A stretch of DNA of 64,000 bases from Thalassotalea sp. Sam97 (GCF_041379765.1 NZ_CP166919.1:2108001-2172000), one strand, 5' to 3'. Shown: positions 44,155 through 52,568, counted from the stretch's first letter. Notes: generated by a model not told the origin, from the letters alone. Made by a program: numbers and translations.

Positions 44155-46611
44155 TTACAAGTCAAATAAGTAACTAAAACGAACACCTACGGTGCGTGGC
44201 TTAGTGATAAAGTGACCGTAAACACGTTCAATTTCTGGCAAGTTGTAATTCATTTCATCAAACTTTGCCATACCTGCCCACGATTTATCGCGACGAGTCG
44301 AGGTAAAGGCGTATTTATTGAATAAATTATCAACATAGAAGGTAGCCGACCAAAGATCGCCTGATAACTTCGCTGAAATATTGCTTAGTGCATAACCCGG
44401 TAAAGTTTCGCCATCGGCTTTTAGACCCACTTTGGTGATAACATCACTTTGTGCGGTTAAACCGTAGTAAACGTTAAGCAACTTATCGCCAAACACTTCG
44501 GTGGCATAATCAATACCCAATGAAAATTGCTGCTCTGGTGCGCCCGGCAAGCGATCGCCGTCTTCACCATCGTAAAAGTTTTGTAAAGCCGTTCCCGGTT
44601 CATCAATCACGCCAAATAAGTACGGTGCATCTTCGGTCAACTCAGCTTTTGCATACGAGTATGTGGCATACGCCGTAATGCTATCGGTGACAACACCACG
44701 AACCGACAACTCTACGCCTTTCGAGTTTGCAGCGCCCGCATTTGAGGTGATGATCTCCTGACCATTAACCGTGGTAGCTTGGATTTGTGCATCATCCCAG
44801 TCAACGTTAAATAGCGCAGCGTTAACATGCAATTGATTATTAAACCACGTGCTCTTAAAGCCCAACTCATAATTGGTGGTTAAATCTGGCTCGTAGTCCA
44901 TTTCATCAGGCAGCGCACATACTTGGATGGTGCCTTCTGCATCACACGGTGTAATACCGTTTGAACCACCTATACGGTAACCTTCACTGACAGTCACATA
45001 GGCCATCACATCATCAGAGAACTGATAACTGGTATTAAACTTAAATAAGCTGCCATCGTCCTTCGCACGTGATTCTGATAAGCTAATTTCGCTCGGCGAG
45101 CTAATTTCACCATTCCAAAACGGTGCCCAGTTACCAGACGCCGATTCAACTTCGTATTCGTATACTCGGGCACCAAGCGTTACTTGCCATTGCTCAGTAA
45201 ATTGATAAGAGGCTTCACCGTAAAGCGCTTGCTCTGTCAATTTTGAGTCGTTAAGCGCGATGTACTCTAGATCGTACTCGATGTTCTCATACGCATCTTC
45301 ACCAGGACCAAACCAGTATTCCGTTAAACCAGGCGTATATTCTCTATCGTCTGAATCGCCTTCAATTTGGTTATAGTAGTAGCCGACAATCCATGAGAAC
45401 GGTGAGTCGGATTGTGATACCAAGCGTAACTCTTGGGTAAAGGTTTGCTCATTACCCGTATCTAGTGTGTATGCCGTAAACGCAGGGAAGTCTGCGTAGC
45501 CGCTCCAAATCGCACCGAACAATAAATCGGTTTGATCGCGCTGACCTGCCTGTTCATAATCTGACCAACCGGTTGCCGATACTAATTCAGCAAAACCAAG
45601 ATCCAATTCCATCTCAAGGCTTAGCAATTGGTCGGTTTTTTCATTTGGCTCAACGACACGGTAGGCTGAGTCGTACTTGCCAACATAATCACCTAACGGG
45701 TTTTCAGCAGCGATTGCATTGTACTGAACAATCGAGTTACCACCGTTTTTCTGGTTTTGATAAAAATAGCTTAACGTCGCATCAAACCAATCGTTTGGAT
45801 TCCAACGCAGCGCAACACGCGAGGTGGTAATTTGTTCGTCATTGACATCGTCTTGACCACAAATATTTTCTTCTACTGCTGCGGCATCGCTCCAATCTGG
45901 ATCAGGTAATGACACACCTGGCTCACAAACAGCAAAACGATAGTCGACATAGCCTGGGGTATCGTAGTGGTTTACATTAACACGCAAACCTAACTCGTCA
46001 TTAATGAGAGGCGTGTTAAACACAAAACCAACTTCACCACCCATATCATCGCTTTCACTTAGGCTAAAGATATCACCGGTGATGCTTGCTTCGGTAATAT
46101 CTAATTCGGGTTTATTCAATAGATAACGAACGGCGCCGCCTAATGTGCCAGAACCATATAAAGTACCTTGTGGGCCAATAAGTACTTCAACACGTTCAAT
46201 GTCGGTTAAACGTAAATCCACAAGCGTTGGGATTTCGCCAAGGTAGGTTGCTACCGTGCCACCATCGGCGCCACGCTCAGATGAGTTAGTATTTAAGCCA
46301 CGGACAATAATAGATGCGCCTTCACGACCACCTTGTTCGGCAATGGTTAACCCCGGTACCCAACGTGCCACGTCTTCTGGCGAAGTGATGTTTTGGTTTT
46401 TCATTACATCAGCATCCAATGCAGAGATATTCATTGGTGCTTCTTGGATGCTTGATGAACGGCGCGAACCACTCACCTGAATGACTTCAATACCTTTAAT
46501 GGCTTGTTCACTTTGTTCTTCGGCCACTACCAGAGTAGGCGCACTTATCGCCGCACTGAGTGCAACACACAAAGCAGTTTTTTTAAAAAACGGCGAGTGT
46601 TGTTCCGTCAT
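44155..46611 (-). CDS. TonB-dependent outer-membrane receptor
   Basis: An 818-aa receptor with a signal peptide (residues 1-31, ending near VVAEE), a plug domain (about 40-160: VIQVSGSRRSSSIQEAPMNI, GLNTNSSERG, VEVLIGPQGTLYGSGTLGGAVRYLLNKP) and a beta-barrel ending in GVRFSYLFDL. AGGAGA lies about 8 nt before the ATG. It heads a same-strand group with an exported amidohydrolase and a TPR-sulfotransferase. It differs from the receptor at 33.5 kb in length and plug sequence, so the two are not a recent duplication. The ligand is unknown. Confidence 0.9.
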   Translation of the reverse strand: MTEQHSPFFKKTALCVALSAAISAPTLVVAEEQSEQAIKGIEVIQVSGSRRSSSIQEAPMNISALDADVMKNQNITSPEDVARWVPGLTIAEQGGREGASIIVRGLNTNSSERGADGGTVATYLGEIPTLVDLRLTDIERVEVLIGPQGTLYGSGTLGGAVRYLLNKPELDITEASITGDIFSLSESDDMGGEVGFVFNTPLINDELGLRVNVNHYDTPGYVDYRFAVCEPGVSLPDPDWSDAAAVEENICGQDDVNDEQITTSRVALRWNPNDWFDATLSYFYQNQKNGGNSIVQYNAIAAENPLGDYVGKYDSAYRVVEPNEKTDQLLSLEMELDLGFAELVSATGWSDYEQAGQRDQTDLLFGAIWSGYADFPAFTAYTLDTGNEQTFTQELRLVSQSDSPFSWIVGYYYNQIEGDSDDREYTPGLTEYWFGPGEDAYENIEYDLEYIALNDSKLTEQALYGEASYQFTEQWQVTLGARVYEYEVESASGNWAPFWNGEISSPSEISLSESRAKDDGSLFKFNTSYQFSDDVMAYVTVSEGYRIGGSNGITPCDAEGTIQVCALPDEMDYEPDLTTNYELGFKSTWFNNQLHVNAALFNVDWDDAQIQATTVNGQEIITSNAGAANSKGVELSVRGVVTDSITAYATYSYAKAELTEDAPYLFGVIDEPGTALQNFYDGEDGDRLPGAPEQQFSLGIDYATEVFGDKLLNVYYGLTAQSDVITKVGLKADGETLPGYALSNISAKLSGDLWSATFYVDNLFNKYAFTSTRRDKSWAGMAKFDEMNYNLPEIERVYGHFITKPRTVGVRFSYLFDL

Positions 46612-47003
46612 GATTTACTTCTCCTAAAATTCGATCGACAGCAGTTATTCTTTTTCATTTTCTGATCAGTGCATTTCATTGACGCTGACAACAAAAAACA
46701 GCCCCCAAAAACACACAAGCAACACAAACGTAACACAGATTTAACCAGCTTTGATAGCCTTGGTAACATGCTTGTTATGTGAAAAATATTTACCTATAGA
46801 ACAAATATAAATAGTTATGCGAACTAACTGCATAAGTTGTCGCGAAATGTAATATCTTTCGCATAACGAGTCAATATAAAAGTGACGTAAATTATGAATA
46901 AATTCACACGGAAAAAATGATCTGGTTGGATAGAAATACACGCTATGTCGCTATGACCACTAGATAGCTTATTGAAAAATCAAATTTATTATATTCGGGT
47001 AAT
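46612..47003. other. AT-rich intergenic region upstream of the TonB receptor gene
   Basis: It holds the receptor's ribosome-binding site and probably its promoter. The only structure seen is a 10-bp inverted repeat, GTTATGCGAA (46814-46823) and TTCGCATAAC (46858-46867), 34 bp apart, described separately. No credible ORF. Confidence 0.5.
46814..46867. promoter_or_regulatory. Spaced inverted repeat, possible operator for the TonB receptor operon
   Basis: Perfect 10-bp arms GTTATGCGAA / TTCGCATAAC separated by 34 bp, about 200 bp upstream of the receptor start. An inner TATGC...GCATA pairing (46817-46835) overlaps the left arm. It could be a binding site for a dimeric regulator; there is no direct evidence. 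Confidence 0.35.
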
Positions 47004-47038
47004 AAAAAGCCGCCTTCCCCAAAGAGGTCAAGGCGGCT
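47004..47038 (-). terminator. Intrinsic terminator of nhaD
   Basis: On the minus strand AGCCGCCTT pairs with AAGGCGGCT (9 bp) and is followed by TTTTTATT. It lies about 20-50 bp after the nhaD stop. Confidence 0.85.
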
Positions 47039-47055
47039 CAGAAACAACGATAGGG

Positions 47056-48303
47056 CTAGATACCCGGTATCAAGTTGTTTGCCATGTAAACCGTAAATAA
47101 GTATCCAACGGCATAAGCAAACGCCAATGCAGGAATGTAGCGCATATAACGCACAAAGCTTAACTCTTTCATTTTGCTCATGGCGATAATACCTGGCGCT
47201 GAGCCGATGATTAACATCGAACCACCGACGCCAACGGCATAGGTCAATCCAAGCCACTCAGATGAGCTGAGCACCGGTTGCGCTTTCAATAGCGCAGCCG
47301 TTAATGGTACGTTATCCAGTAATGCGGATGCGATACCGGCAAAGAAGTTAGAAATTTGTGGATCGTATTGCACATAGGTTTGCGTTACTAAATCCAGAGT
47401 GCCTATTTCTTTAAGTGCTCCCACCAACAATAAAATTCCCAAGAAGAATAACAAGGTGTCGTATTCAATCTCACGAATGTATTCTAATATTTTCTTTTCT
47501 TCTTGTGCGGAACGATAAAAACGTCCAACCAAGAACATCACCGATAGCCCAGTGAGAAATGTCAGTACTGGCGGTATAGCATAAAATACATTCATAACCA
47601 TGGTCGCGATAATGGTGCAAAAGAATATCGCGGCGATGATCAAATCAACCGTTTGATAATCCGCTTTTATAGGTGTCACTTCTATCTCACCAGATACCGA
47701 CATCGAGAAGATGGTCGCTAAACACAATACGCTCAACGTTGCCGGAATAAACAAGGTAAATAAGTGTGACATTTGCACATGACCGTCAAGAAAGATCATC
47801 AATGTGGTCACATCCCCAGTGATCAGCGCCACACCGCCGGAGTTAACGGCAAAAATACTCAATACCGCCATTCTGGCTTTAACACGCACATCGACATTAA
47901 GTGACTGGATTAACGCCAATGAGACTAAAATCGAGGTGACGTTATCGCAAATAGCGGACAATACTAAGGAAAACACCGCAACGATAAACATCAACGTTTT
48001 TACCCGTGCCCGCTTAGGCAATAACCGTTGCACAGCCATTTGAATGATGTTTTTCGCATTCAAATAGGCGACAAAGGTCATGGTCGACATTAAAAACAAC
48101 CATAACGTAGCAATTTCTAACAAATTTTCTTCAAGGCGATGAACATAGTGCTGACTATTGTCGGTATGTCCAATAAACAGACACATCCACGACAGGCAAC
48201 CAAACAACAAAGTGGTTTTGGCCTTATTAATATGGGTAATTTCTTCAAAGACGATGCTCAGCAACGCCAGGAGGGCAAACGAGAGAAGCAGAGTTTCTAA
48301 CAT
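47056..48303 (-). CDS. nhaD: NhaD-type sodium:proton antiporter
   Basis: An inner-membrane antiporter that expels Na+ for H+, common in marine bacteria. The start chosen is the ATG at 48303 (415 aa, MLETLLLSFALLALLSIVFE), which opens directly into the first helix; the open frame continues to a TTG at 48345. About 12 hydrophobic segments are visible, with family motifs such as SAICDNVTSILVSLALIQ, FAVNSGGVALITGDVTTLMIF and ASALLDNVPLTAALL, where conserved acidic residues lie in membrane segments. It is monocistronic with its own terminator. Confidence 0.87.
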   Translation of the reverse strand: MLETLLLSFALLALLSIVFEEITHINKAKTTLLFGCLSWMCLFIGHTDNSQHYVHRLEENLLEIATLWLFLMSTMTFVAYLNAKNIIQMAVQRLLPKRARVKTLMFIVAVFSLVLSAICDNVTSILVSLALIQSLNVDVRVKARMAVLSIFAVNSGGVALITGDVTTLMIFLDGHVQMSHLFTLFIPATLSVLCLATIFSMSVSGEIEVTPIKADYQTVDLIIAAIFFCTIIATMVMNVFYAIPPVLTFLTGLSVMFLVGRFYRSAQEEKKILEYIREIEYDTLLFFLGILLLVGALKEIGTLDLVTQTYVQYDPQISNFFAGIASALLDNVPLTAALLKAQPVLSSSEWLGLTYAVGVGGSMLIIGSAPGIIAMSKMKELSFVRYMRYIPALAFAYAVGYLFTVYMANNLIPGI

Positions 48304-48471
48304 TATTTTTAAATAGTGGTCACAAAGTGGCGCTACTATACGCAAAAATGGGGGCTAGCGAAACCACCGAAAAATGAAATCGTTAGAAAAAATAGATAAC
48401 CCTAGCCGATACACACCAACAGGCCGTTAACCCGTAACAAACATGCCAGCAACAACAAACCTACGCCATTT

Positions 48472-48514
48472 TTTACATCTTGTTAACGGATTTTTATCCT
48501 CAACCACATATAAT
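48472..48514 (+). promoter_or_regulatory. Promoter of small-RNA unit 5
   Basis: TTTACA (48472-48477) and GTTAACGG (48482-48489) form the clearest copy of the two-part box. The perfect -10 TATAAT is at 48509-48514, eight bases before GTTAAC. Confidence 0.75.
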
Positions 48515-48522
48515 GAGCAACA

Positions 48523-48590
48523 GTTAACGTTCAATCGTTTTCTTCCCTGAAATGCTATTTTATGCCTCACGCCCTGTGGGGCTTTTTTTT
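48523..48590 (+). ncRNA. Candidate small RNA, family member 5
   Basis: About 68 nt: GTTAACGTTCAATCG, TTTTCTTCCCTGAAATGCT, then a GCCTCAC / GTGGGGC stem (48564-48582) with a GCCCT loop and T8. It lies 220 bp upstream of the divergent nhaD start, pointing away from it, and 147 bp before MITE-like element B. Confidence 0.75.
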
Positions 48591-48736
48591 ATTTAAATTT
48601 CTGAAAAAATAGTGAGCCGAGTATGAGCTGATGTCTTAGTTAAGTACGCCTTGATTGACGAGAATAAGCCGTGTTTCTGTCGCCATAACTATCGCTATGG
48701 TCTGGGGTTGGCGACAACGATGAGCGCCAAGTAACT

Positions 48737-49001
48737 AGAGCGTGTTGATCTTTCTGGGTTAAATTTTGTTCGAATTAAATGCATTTTTATCGCGGCACTT
48801 GTGATACGCATAGTTATTCTCCGCACAGAGCAAGTAACAATGAAAAAAATGCATTTAAACGAATCCAAAGGACAGCTTATATGACGCCTTTCTACTGTGT
48901 TATCACTTACTTATGTGGAGTAACCACACAACATAGGCTCTGCCTTGTATAAAAACATCATAAATTGCTGCAAAAACAACCTCAAAAGATCAACACGCTC
49001 T
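48737..49001. mobile_element. MITE-like inverted-repeat element B (265 bp)
   Basis: Perfect terminal inverted repeats AGAGCGTGTTGATCTTT (48737-48753) and AAAGATCAACACGCTCT (48985-49001), extended by the flanking CT/AG to 19 bp (a palindromic CTAG at the outer edges may be the target sequence). The inside has paired copies of AAATGCATTTTT-like words. There is no ORF of any size. It has the same length and matching end sequence as element A at 36.4 kb, but a largely different interior. Mobilisation by a transposase elsewhere in the genome is inferred. Confidence 0.75.
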
Positions 49002-49030
49002 AGACACATTACCGTACATTGGCGTTGAGT

Positions 49031-49444
49031 TTACGAACACGTATTCAAGCTGACCAAGCCACTGTCATCTACCCACACATACGCGGCTTGCTGAAATTGT
49101 CGAGCAAGTTGCTCTGCTTGTTGCTCGCTTAGATTGCAAATAAATAGACTTTTCTCTACCGGCCAATCGCCTTGTTGCGCAGCACCATACCCTTGCATAA
49201 AGGGCACTCCTAACGATTCAACAGCTTGCTGCAATGCTTGGTGACGTTGCGCGTTTTCTTTGTCACTCAGCAATTTACTCATTGGATTAGCGGCACTAAT
49301 AAATGCCGCCGTCGGCTGCGCTTGCCTGTGCAAATAGCGACTCAAGGTTTTTTCAATATTACCGATATTGATCACCCAAATGCCGATGTCATCGTCGATC
49401 ACGTAATCGGTATTAAGGTAGGCTTGTACTAACGCGTCATCCAT
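49031..49444 (-). CDS. DUF3293 domain-containing protein
   Basis: A 137-aa soluble protein matching DUF3293: the YLNTDYVIDD start, the FISAANPMSKLLSDKEN core, GYGAAQQGDWPVEKSLFI, and a C-terminal VWVDDSGLVSL. The function of the family is unknown. It is a single gene divergent from the alcohol dehydrogenase. It is transcribed leftwards into the MITE-like element, whose end is 30 bp after the stop. Confidence 0.85.
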   Translation of the reverse strand: MDDALVQAYLNTDYVIDDDIGIWVINIGNIEKTLSRYLHRQAQPTAAFISAANPMSKLLSDKENAQRHQALQQAVESLGVPFMQGYGAAQQGDWPVEKSLFICNLSEQQAEQLARQFQQAAYVWVDDSGLVSLNTCS

Positions 49445-49631
49445 TATCTGTCAATCTTGTTCATTATCGTTGCTGTGCGCTTAGTCTATCAGAAATAACC
49501 GCAAGCTGTTGATAAAATGGCAAGGTGATTATTTTTAACTACACTCATCTACTGAATAGCCTAACTAACGCGTATGTAAACGAATGTTGGGCACGACTGT
49601 TCGCCTGCCCCCCCATATACGGAGACTGATC

Positions 49632-50633
49632 ATGTATAAAGCGTATTCTGCCCCCTCGGCATCCCAACCTCTCGAGCTCATTGAAAAACAGGATAAAGTC
49701 ATTGGCGCGCATGAGGTTGAAATTGAAGTGCTATATTGTGGCATCTGTCACTCTGATTTAAGTATGTTAGATAATGCGTGGGGCTTGTCAGAATTTCCGC
49801 TGGTGGCGGGTCATGAAGTTGTCGGTAAGATCACCAAAACAGGCGCCCATGTAAAACATTTACACGTTGGCCAAGCGGTAGGCCTCGGCTGGCACAGTGA
49901 TTATTGCTTATCTTGTCATAGCTGTATGTCAGGTGATCACAATTTATGCGCTAGCGCCGAAGCAACCATTGTTGGCCGTGATGGTGGCTTTGCTGAAAAG
50001 GTGGTTGCCAATGCTGCCAGTGTCATTGCGATCCCTGACGGTGTCGATTTAGCCAGTGCCGGTCCCTTGTTTTGTGGCGGCATCACCGTATTCAACCCCA
50101 TGGTGCAGTTTGGCATTAAACCCACCGACAGCGTTGCGGTAATTGGCATCGGCGGCTTAGGCCATTTAGCGGTACAGTTTTTAAATGCTTGGGGATGTGA
50201 GGTCACAGCATTTACCAGTTCCGACGATAAACGCACCGAGGCACTGGGTTTTGGCGCCAAGCACACCATTAACTCACGTAGTAGCGACGAAATCGACGCG
50301 GCAGCAGGACGTTTTGATTATTTGATTTCAACCGTGAACGTGCCGCTTGACTGGGAGGCTTACATCAACACCTTAAAACCAAAAGGCCGTTTGCATTTTG
50401 TTGGTGCGACGTTAGAGCCCGTTGAAGTTGGGGTTTTTTCATTACTGATGGCACAACGCAGTATTTCAGCATCACCGGTAGGCAGTCCAGCAACCATTGC
50501 CCAAATGCTTGATTTTGCCGCGCATCATAACATCAAGCCGTTGGTGGAAATGTATAAATTCAGTGAGATTAATGACGCATTAGAGCGGGTACATTCTGGT
50601 AAAGCACGCTATCGCGTGGTGCTTGAGCGCTAA
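49632..50633 (+). CDS. Zinc-dependent alcohol/aldehyde dehydrogenase (YahK/Ahr-like)
   Basis: A 333-aa medium-chain dehydrogenase. The start is the ATG at 49632 with GGAG 7 nt upstream; the frame open from 49584 is unlikely. Catalytic zinc ligands are in YCGICHSDLS and AGHEVVG, the structural zinc cysteines are in CLSCHSCMSGDHNLC, and the nucleotide-binding motif is GIGGLGHLAVQFL. The fold and length match NADPH-dependent aldehyde reductases of the cinnamyl-alcohol-dehydrogenase group, probably acting in detoxification. A C7 run (49608-49614) lies just upstream of the ribosome-binding site. Confidence 0.88.
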   Translation: MYKAYSAPSASQPLELIEKQDKVIGAHEVEIEVLYCGICHSDLSMLDNAWGLSEFPLVAGHEVVGKITKTGAHVKHLHVGQAVGLGWHSDYCLSCHSCMSGDHNLCASAEATIVGRDGGFAEKVVANAASVIAIPDGVDLASAGPLFCGGITVFNPMVQFGIKPTDSVAVIGIGGLGHLAVQFLNAWGCEVTAFTSSDDKRTEALGFGAKHTINSRSSDEIDAAAGRFDYLISTVNVPLDWEAYINTLKPKGRLHFVGATLEPVEVGVFSLLMAQRSISASPVGSPATIAQMLDFAAHHNIKPLVEMYKFSEINDALERVHSGKARYRVVLER

Positions 50634-50720
50634 CAACATAACGCTACTAAGGTAAAAACCTCAGCTAGGGGAGACAATCAACCAAGTAACATCTTTGCAA
50701 CAACACAGTGTTGCAGATTA

Positions 50721-50763
50721 TTACATACAGCACACAGATCATATGGCATACAGGCGGTATACT
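50721..50763 (+). promoter_or_regulatory. Promoter of small-RNA unit 6 (weakest box)
   Basis: TTACA (50721-50725) is followed at 10 bp by CACAC (50731-50735, then AG) in the place of TTAAC. TATACT at 50758-50763 is the -10, seven bases before GTTAAC. The second half of the box has decayed compared with the others. Confidence 0.55.
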
Positions 50764-50770
50764 TGCCATC

Positions 50771-50841
50771 GTTAACTTTTCATTTAAGTTTTCCTCCTTA
50801 AAAATGCATATTTTGCCCTGCCATTTGGCAGGGCTTTTTTT
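50771..50841 (+). ncRNA. Candidate small RNA, family member 6
   Basis: About 71 nt: GTTAACTTTTCATTTAAG, then TTTTCCTCCTTAAAAATGCAT, then a GCCCTGCC / GGCAGGGC stem (50815-50834) with an ATTT loop and T7. The core keeps CCUCC but lacks CCCUGAAA. It lies 137 bp after the dehydrogenase stop and 16 bp beyond the 3' end of the DUF2892 gene on the other strand. Confidence 0.7.
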
Positions 50842-50857
50842 ATTCTGCACTGCAAAG

Positions 50858-51070
50858 TTATTTTTGTAGCGCACACTCTGCTTCAGTTTTTAAGCCAAGT
50901 TTCTTAAACACCATCGCCGCTGGGCAAAAATGGGTAAACGAGAACTGCAACATATTGGCACCAATAAAGGCGGTAAACCAAAAGAACCCTGGGTGGATGT
51001 AATGGGTTAGTGCCAGTGACAATAACACCATAAATCCCGCAAAACGAAATACGGCTTTTTCAACGGTCAT
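50858..51070 (-). CDS. DUF2892 (YgaP-like transmembrane) protein
   Basis: A 70-aa inner-membrane protein with two hydrophobic helices and the family pattern VEKAVFRFAGFMVLLSLALT then FTHFCPAAMVFKKLG. DUF2892 is the membrane part of the E. coli rhodanese YgaP and is often found as a stand-alone gene in sulfide/persulfide operons. Here no rhodanese domain is attached. It is the last gene of the minus-strand operon that starts with the MMPL exporter, 23 bp after the barrel gene. Confidence 0.83.
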   Translation of the reverse strand: MTVEKAVFRFAGFMVLLSLALTHYIHPGFFWFTAFIGANMLQFSFTHFCPAAMVFKKLGLKTEAECALQK

Positions 51071-51093
51071 AATAAACGACTCCTAATAAATGA

Positions 51094-52560
51094 CTAATAG
51101 CGATATCTAACTCGCACCCAAACATTGGTATTGTCTTGGTGCTGTCCAAAAAATGTATATAGGTCTTTGCCAACAAAGAGGTTAGCGCCGGCGGCAAACA
51201 ACCAGTTATCGTCATAGCGATAATTCAACGTGGGCTTGAGGTAAGCGTCATCGTCACTGGGCGAATAAAACACAAACAAACTACTGGTTAGCTTTTGCTG
51301 CATCGCTTGATGCGTTAAGCGTAAGGTGACAAGCTGGCGGTTTTGAGAAACCACTTGGTCCGGTTCAATGGCACTTGCCTGCAATGCCTGATGGTCTTGG
51401 GTATGCTCGACATAAAATTGCATTGCCCCTGTTAGGTTGCTGATCAGCTCTCGCTCATAACCGACTAATAAACGAACCTGATCGTTAGGCAGCAATGGAT
51501 TTACGCCTTGGCTATCGTCGACACTGTTGTAAACCGCAAACTCAGCATTAACTAATCCAGCCAATGCGGGTGCTCTTACACTGGCCCCATAGCTTCGTAA
51601 TTTAGGAAAGTAATTGCTCACCCCTGCCTCAGTGATTTGTGCGCCCACGGGCGTGGTCCAAGGTCCTTTATAGCCATACACGCCATATTCAATACCATTT
51701 ATGGTTGTCGCGATACGAAGCGCATATTGTTCATCATCACTGCGCAACACGTTAAACTGCTCAGGGGCGACAACCGCTTGTTGCAAAGGCGAATAAAAAG
51801 AAAAACGCTCACCTGAAATATAGTTATCTGCCGTAAACTTAGGCGAATACGCTACATCAATGGTGGTATCGCCCACATAATGCAGTAGGCGGATAGCATC
51901 ATTCGGAGCCTTGAGATACGCATCATCACGACCGGAAAAAAACGATTGCCAATCTTTCGCGAACAGATCATTTAAGAACAGATAATCCCCTGTCCCCCAG
52001 GTGATCACTTGCCGACCAATAATGACATCGGTATTTTCCAAGGCATGGATAGCCACGTTAAACAAGCGAAGATCATAATCGCTCTCACGAGTCACATCAT
52101 CGATAAACACATCGGCTTTGGCATTAAAGGTAAACCACTGATGACGATATGAACTGTCCAGTTGCGCGCGGATTTCAGCCAGTGATTGCTGTGACGCCGT
52201 CACATTGGTTTGGGTAAACTGTCCGTAGCCGGCTTCAACGAAGCCCGATACTTGCCAGTTAGAAGTATTGGTGTCGTCGCCCCAGTTATCACCTTGCCAA
52301 CTATCATCTCCCCAGCCGTCATCCTGCCAAGTGTCATCAGTCCAGTCAGTCTCTTCGCCAACGCTTTCCTGCTGTCCATCATTGTTGTGCAGGGTATCAT
52401 TCTGCTTGGTCTCTGTACTGCTGATTGTCACCGGTTGTTGCAGAGCGTTATCCGTAACGTCAGTAGCTGGTGATGCCCAAACCACCAATGGCGCCATCAA
52501 TAGGCTGTACCCTGCGATAATGCGATAACGCCGATGTAACGTGATAAGTTGCTTAATCAT
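51094..52560 (-). CDS. Outer-membrane beta-barrel protein with an acidic Trp-rich N-terminal repeat
   Basis: The 488-aa form starting at the ATG at 52560 has AGG about 10 nt upstream and begins MIKQLITLHRRYRIIAGYSL, a signal-like segment; a start at 52581 would overlap the previous gene. After a polar stretch comes a run of short W-D repeats (W-D-D separated by about five residues, near 52270-52350). The rest looks like a barrel of alternating strands (WGTGDYLFLNDLFAKDW, YSPKFTADN...) ending in WVRVRYRY. It resembles DUF1302-type porin-like proteins that travel with RND exporters and LolA-like proteins. The substrate is unknown; the operon suggests lipid or hydrophobic molecule export. Confidence 0.72.
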   Translation of the reverse strand: MIKQLITLHRRYRIIAGYSLLMAPLVVWASPATDVTDNALQQPVTISSTETKQNDTLHNNDGQQESVGEETDWTDDTWQDDGWGDDSWQGDNWGDDTNTSNWQVSGFVEAGYGQFTQTNVTASQQSLAEIRAQLDSSYRHQWFTFNAKADVFIDDVTRESDYDLRLFNVAIHALENTDVIIGRQVITWGTGDYLFLNDLFAKDWQSFFSGRDDAYLKAPNDAIRLLHYVGDTTIDVAYSPKFTADNYISGERFSFYSPLQQAVVAPEQFNVLRSDDEQYALRIATTINGIEYGVYGYKGPWTTPVGAQITEAGVSNYFPKLRSYGASVRAPALAGLVNAEFAVYNSVDDSQGVNPLLPNDQVRLLVGYERELISNLTGAMQFYVEHTQDHQALQASAIEPDQVVSQNRQLVTLRLTHQAMQQKLTSSLFVFYSPSDDDAYLKPTLNYRYDDNWLFAAGANLFVGKDLYTFFGQHQDNTNVWVRVRYRY

Positions 52561-52568
52561 TGGCCGAC

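Noticed and set aside
46741..46941. A 66-codon minus-strand frame upstream of the TonB receptor
   Set aside because: AT-rich, no ribosome-binding site, no domain, and it covers the probable promoter with its inverted repeat.
49608..49614. C7 run just upstream of the alcohol dehydrogenase ribosome-binding site as a phase-variable switch
   Set aside because: Short tract, not between promoter elements that could be identified, and no surface-exposed product.
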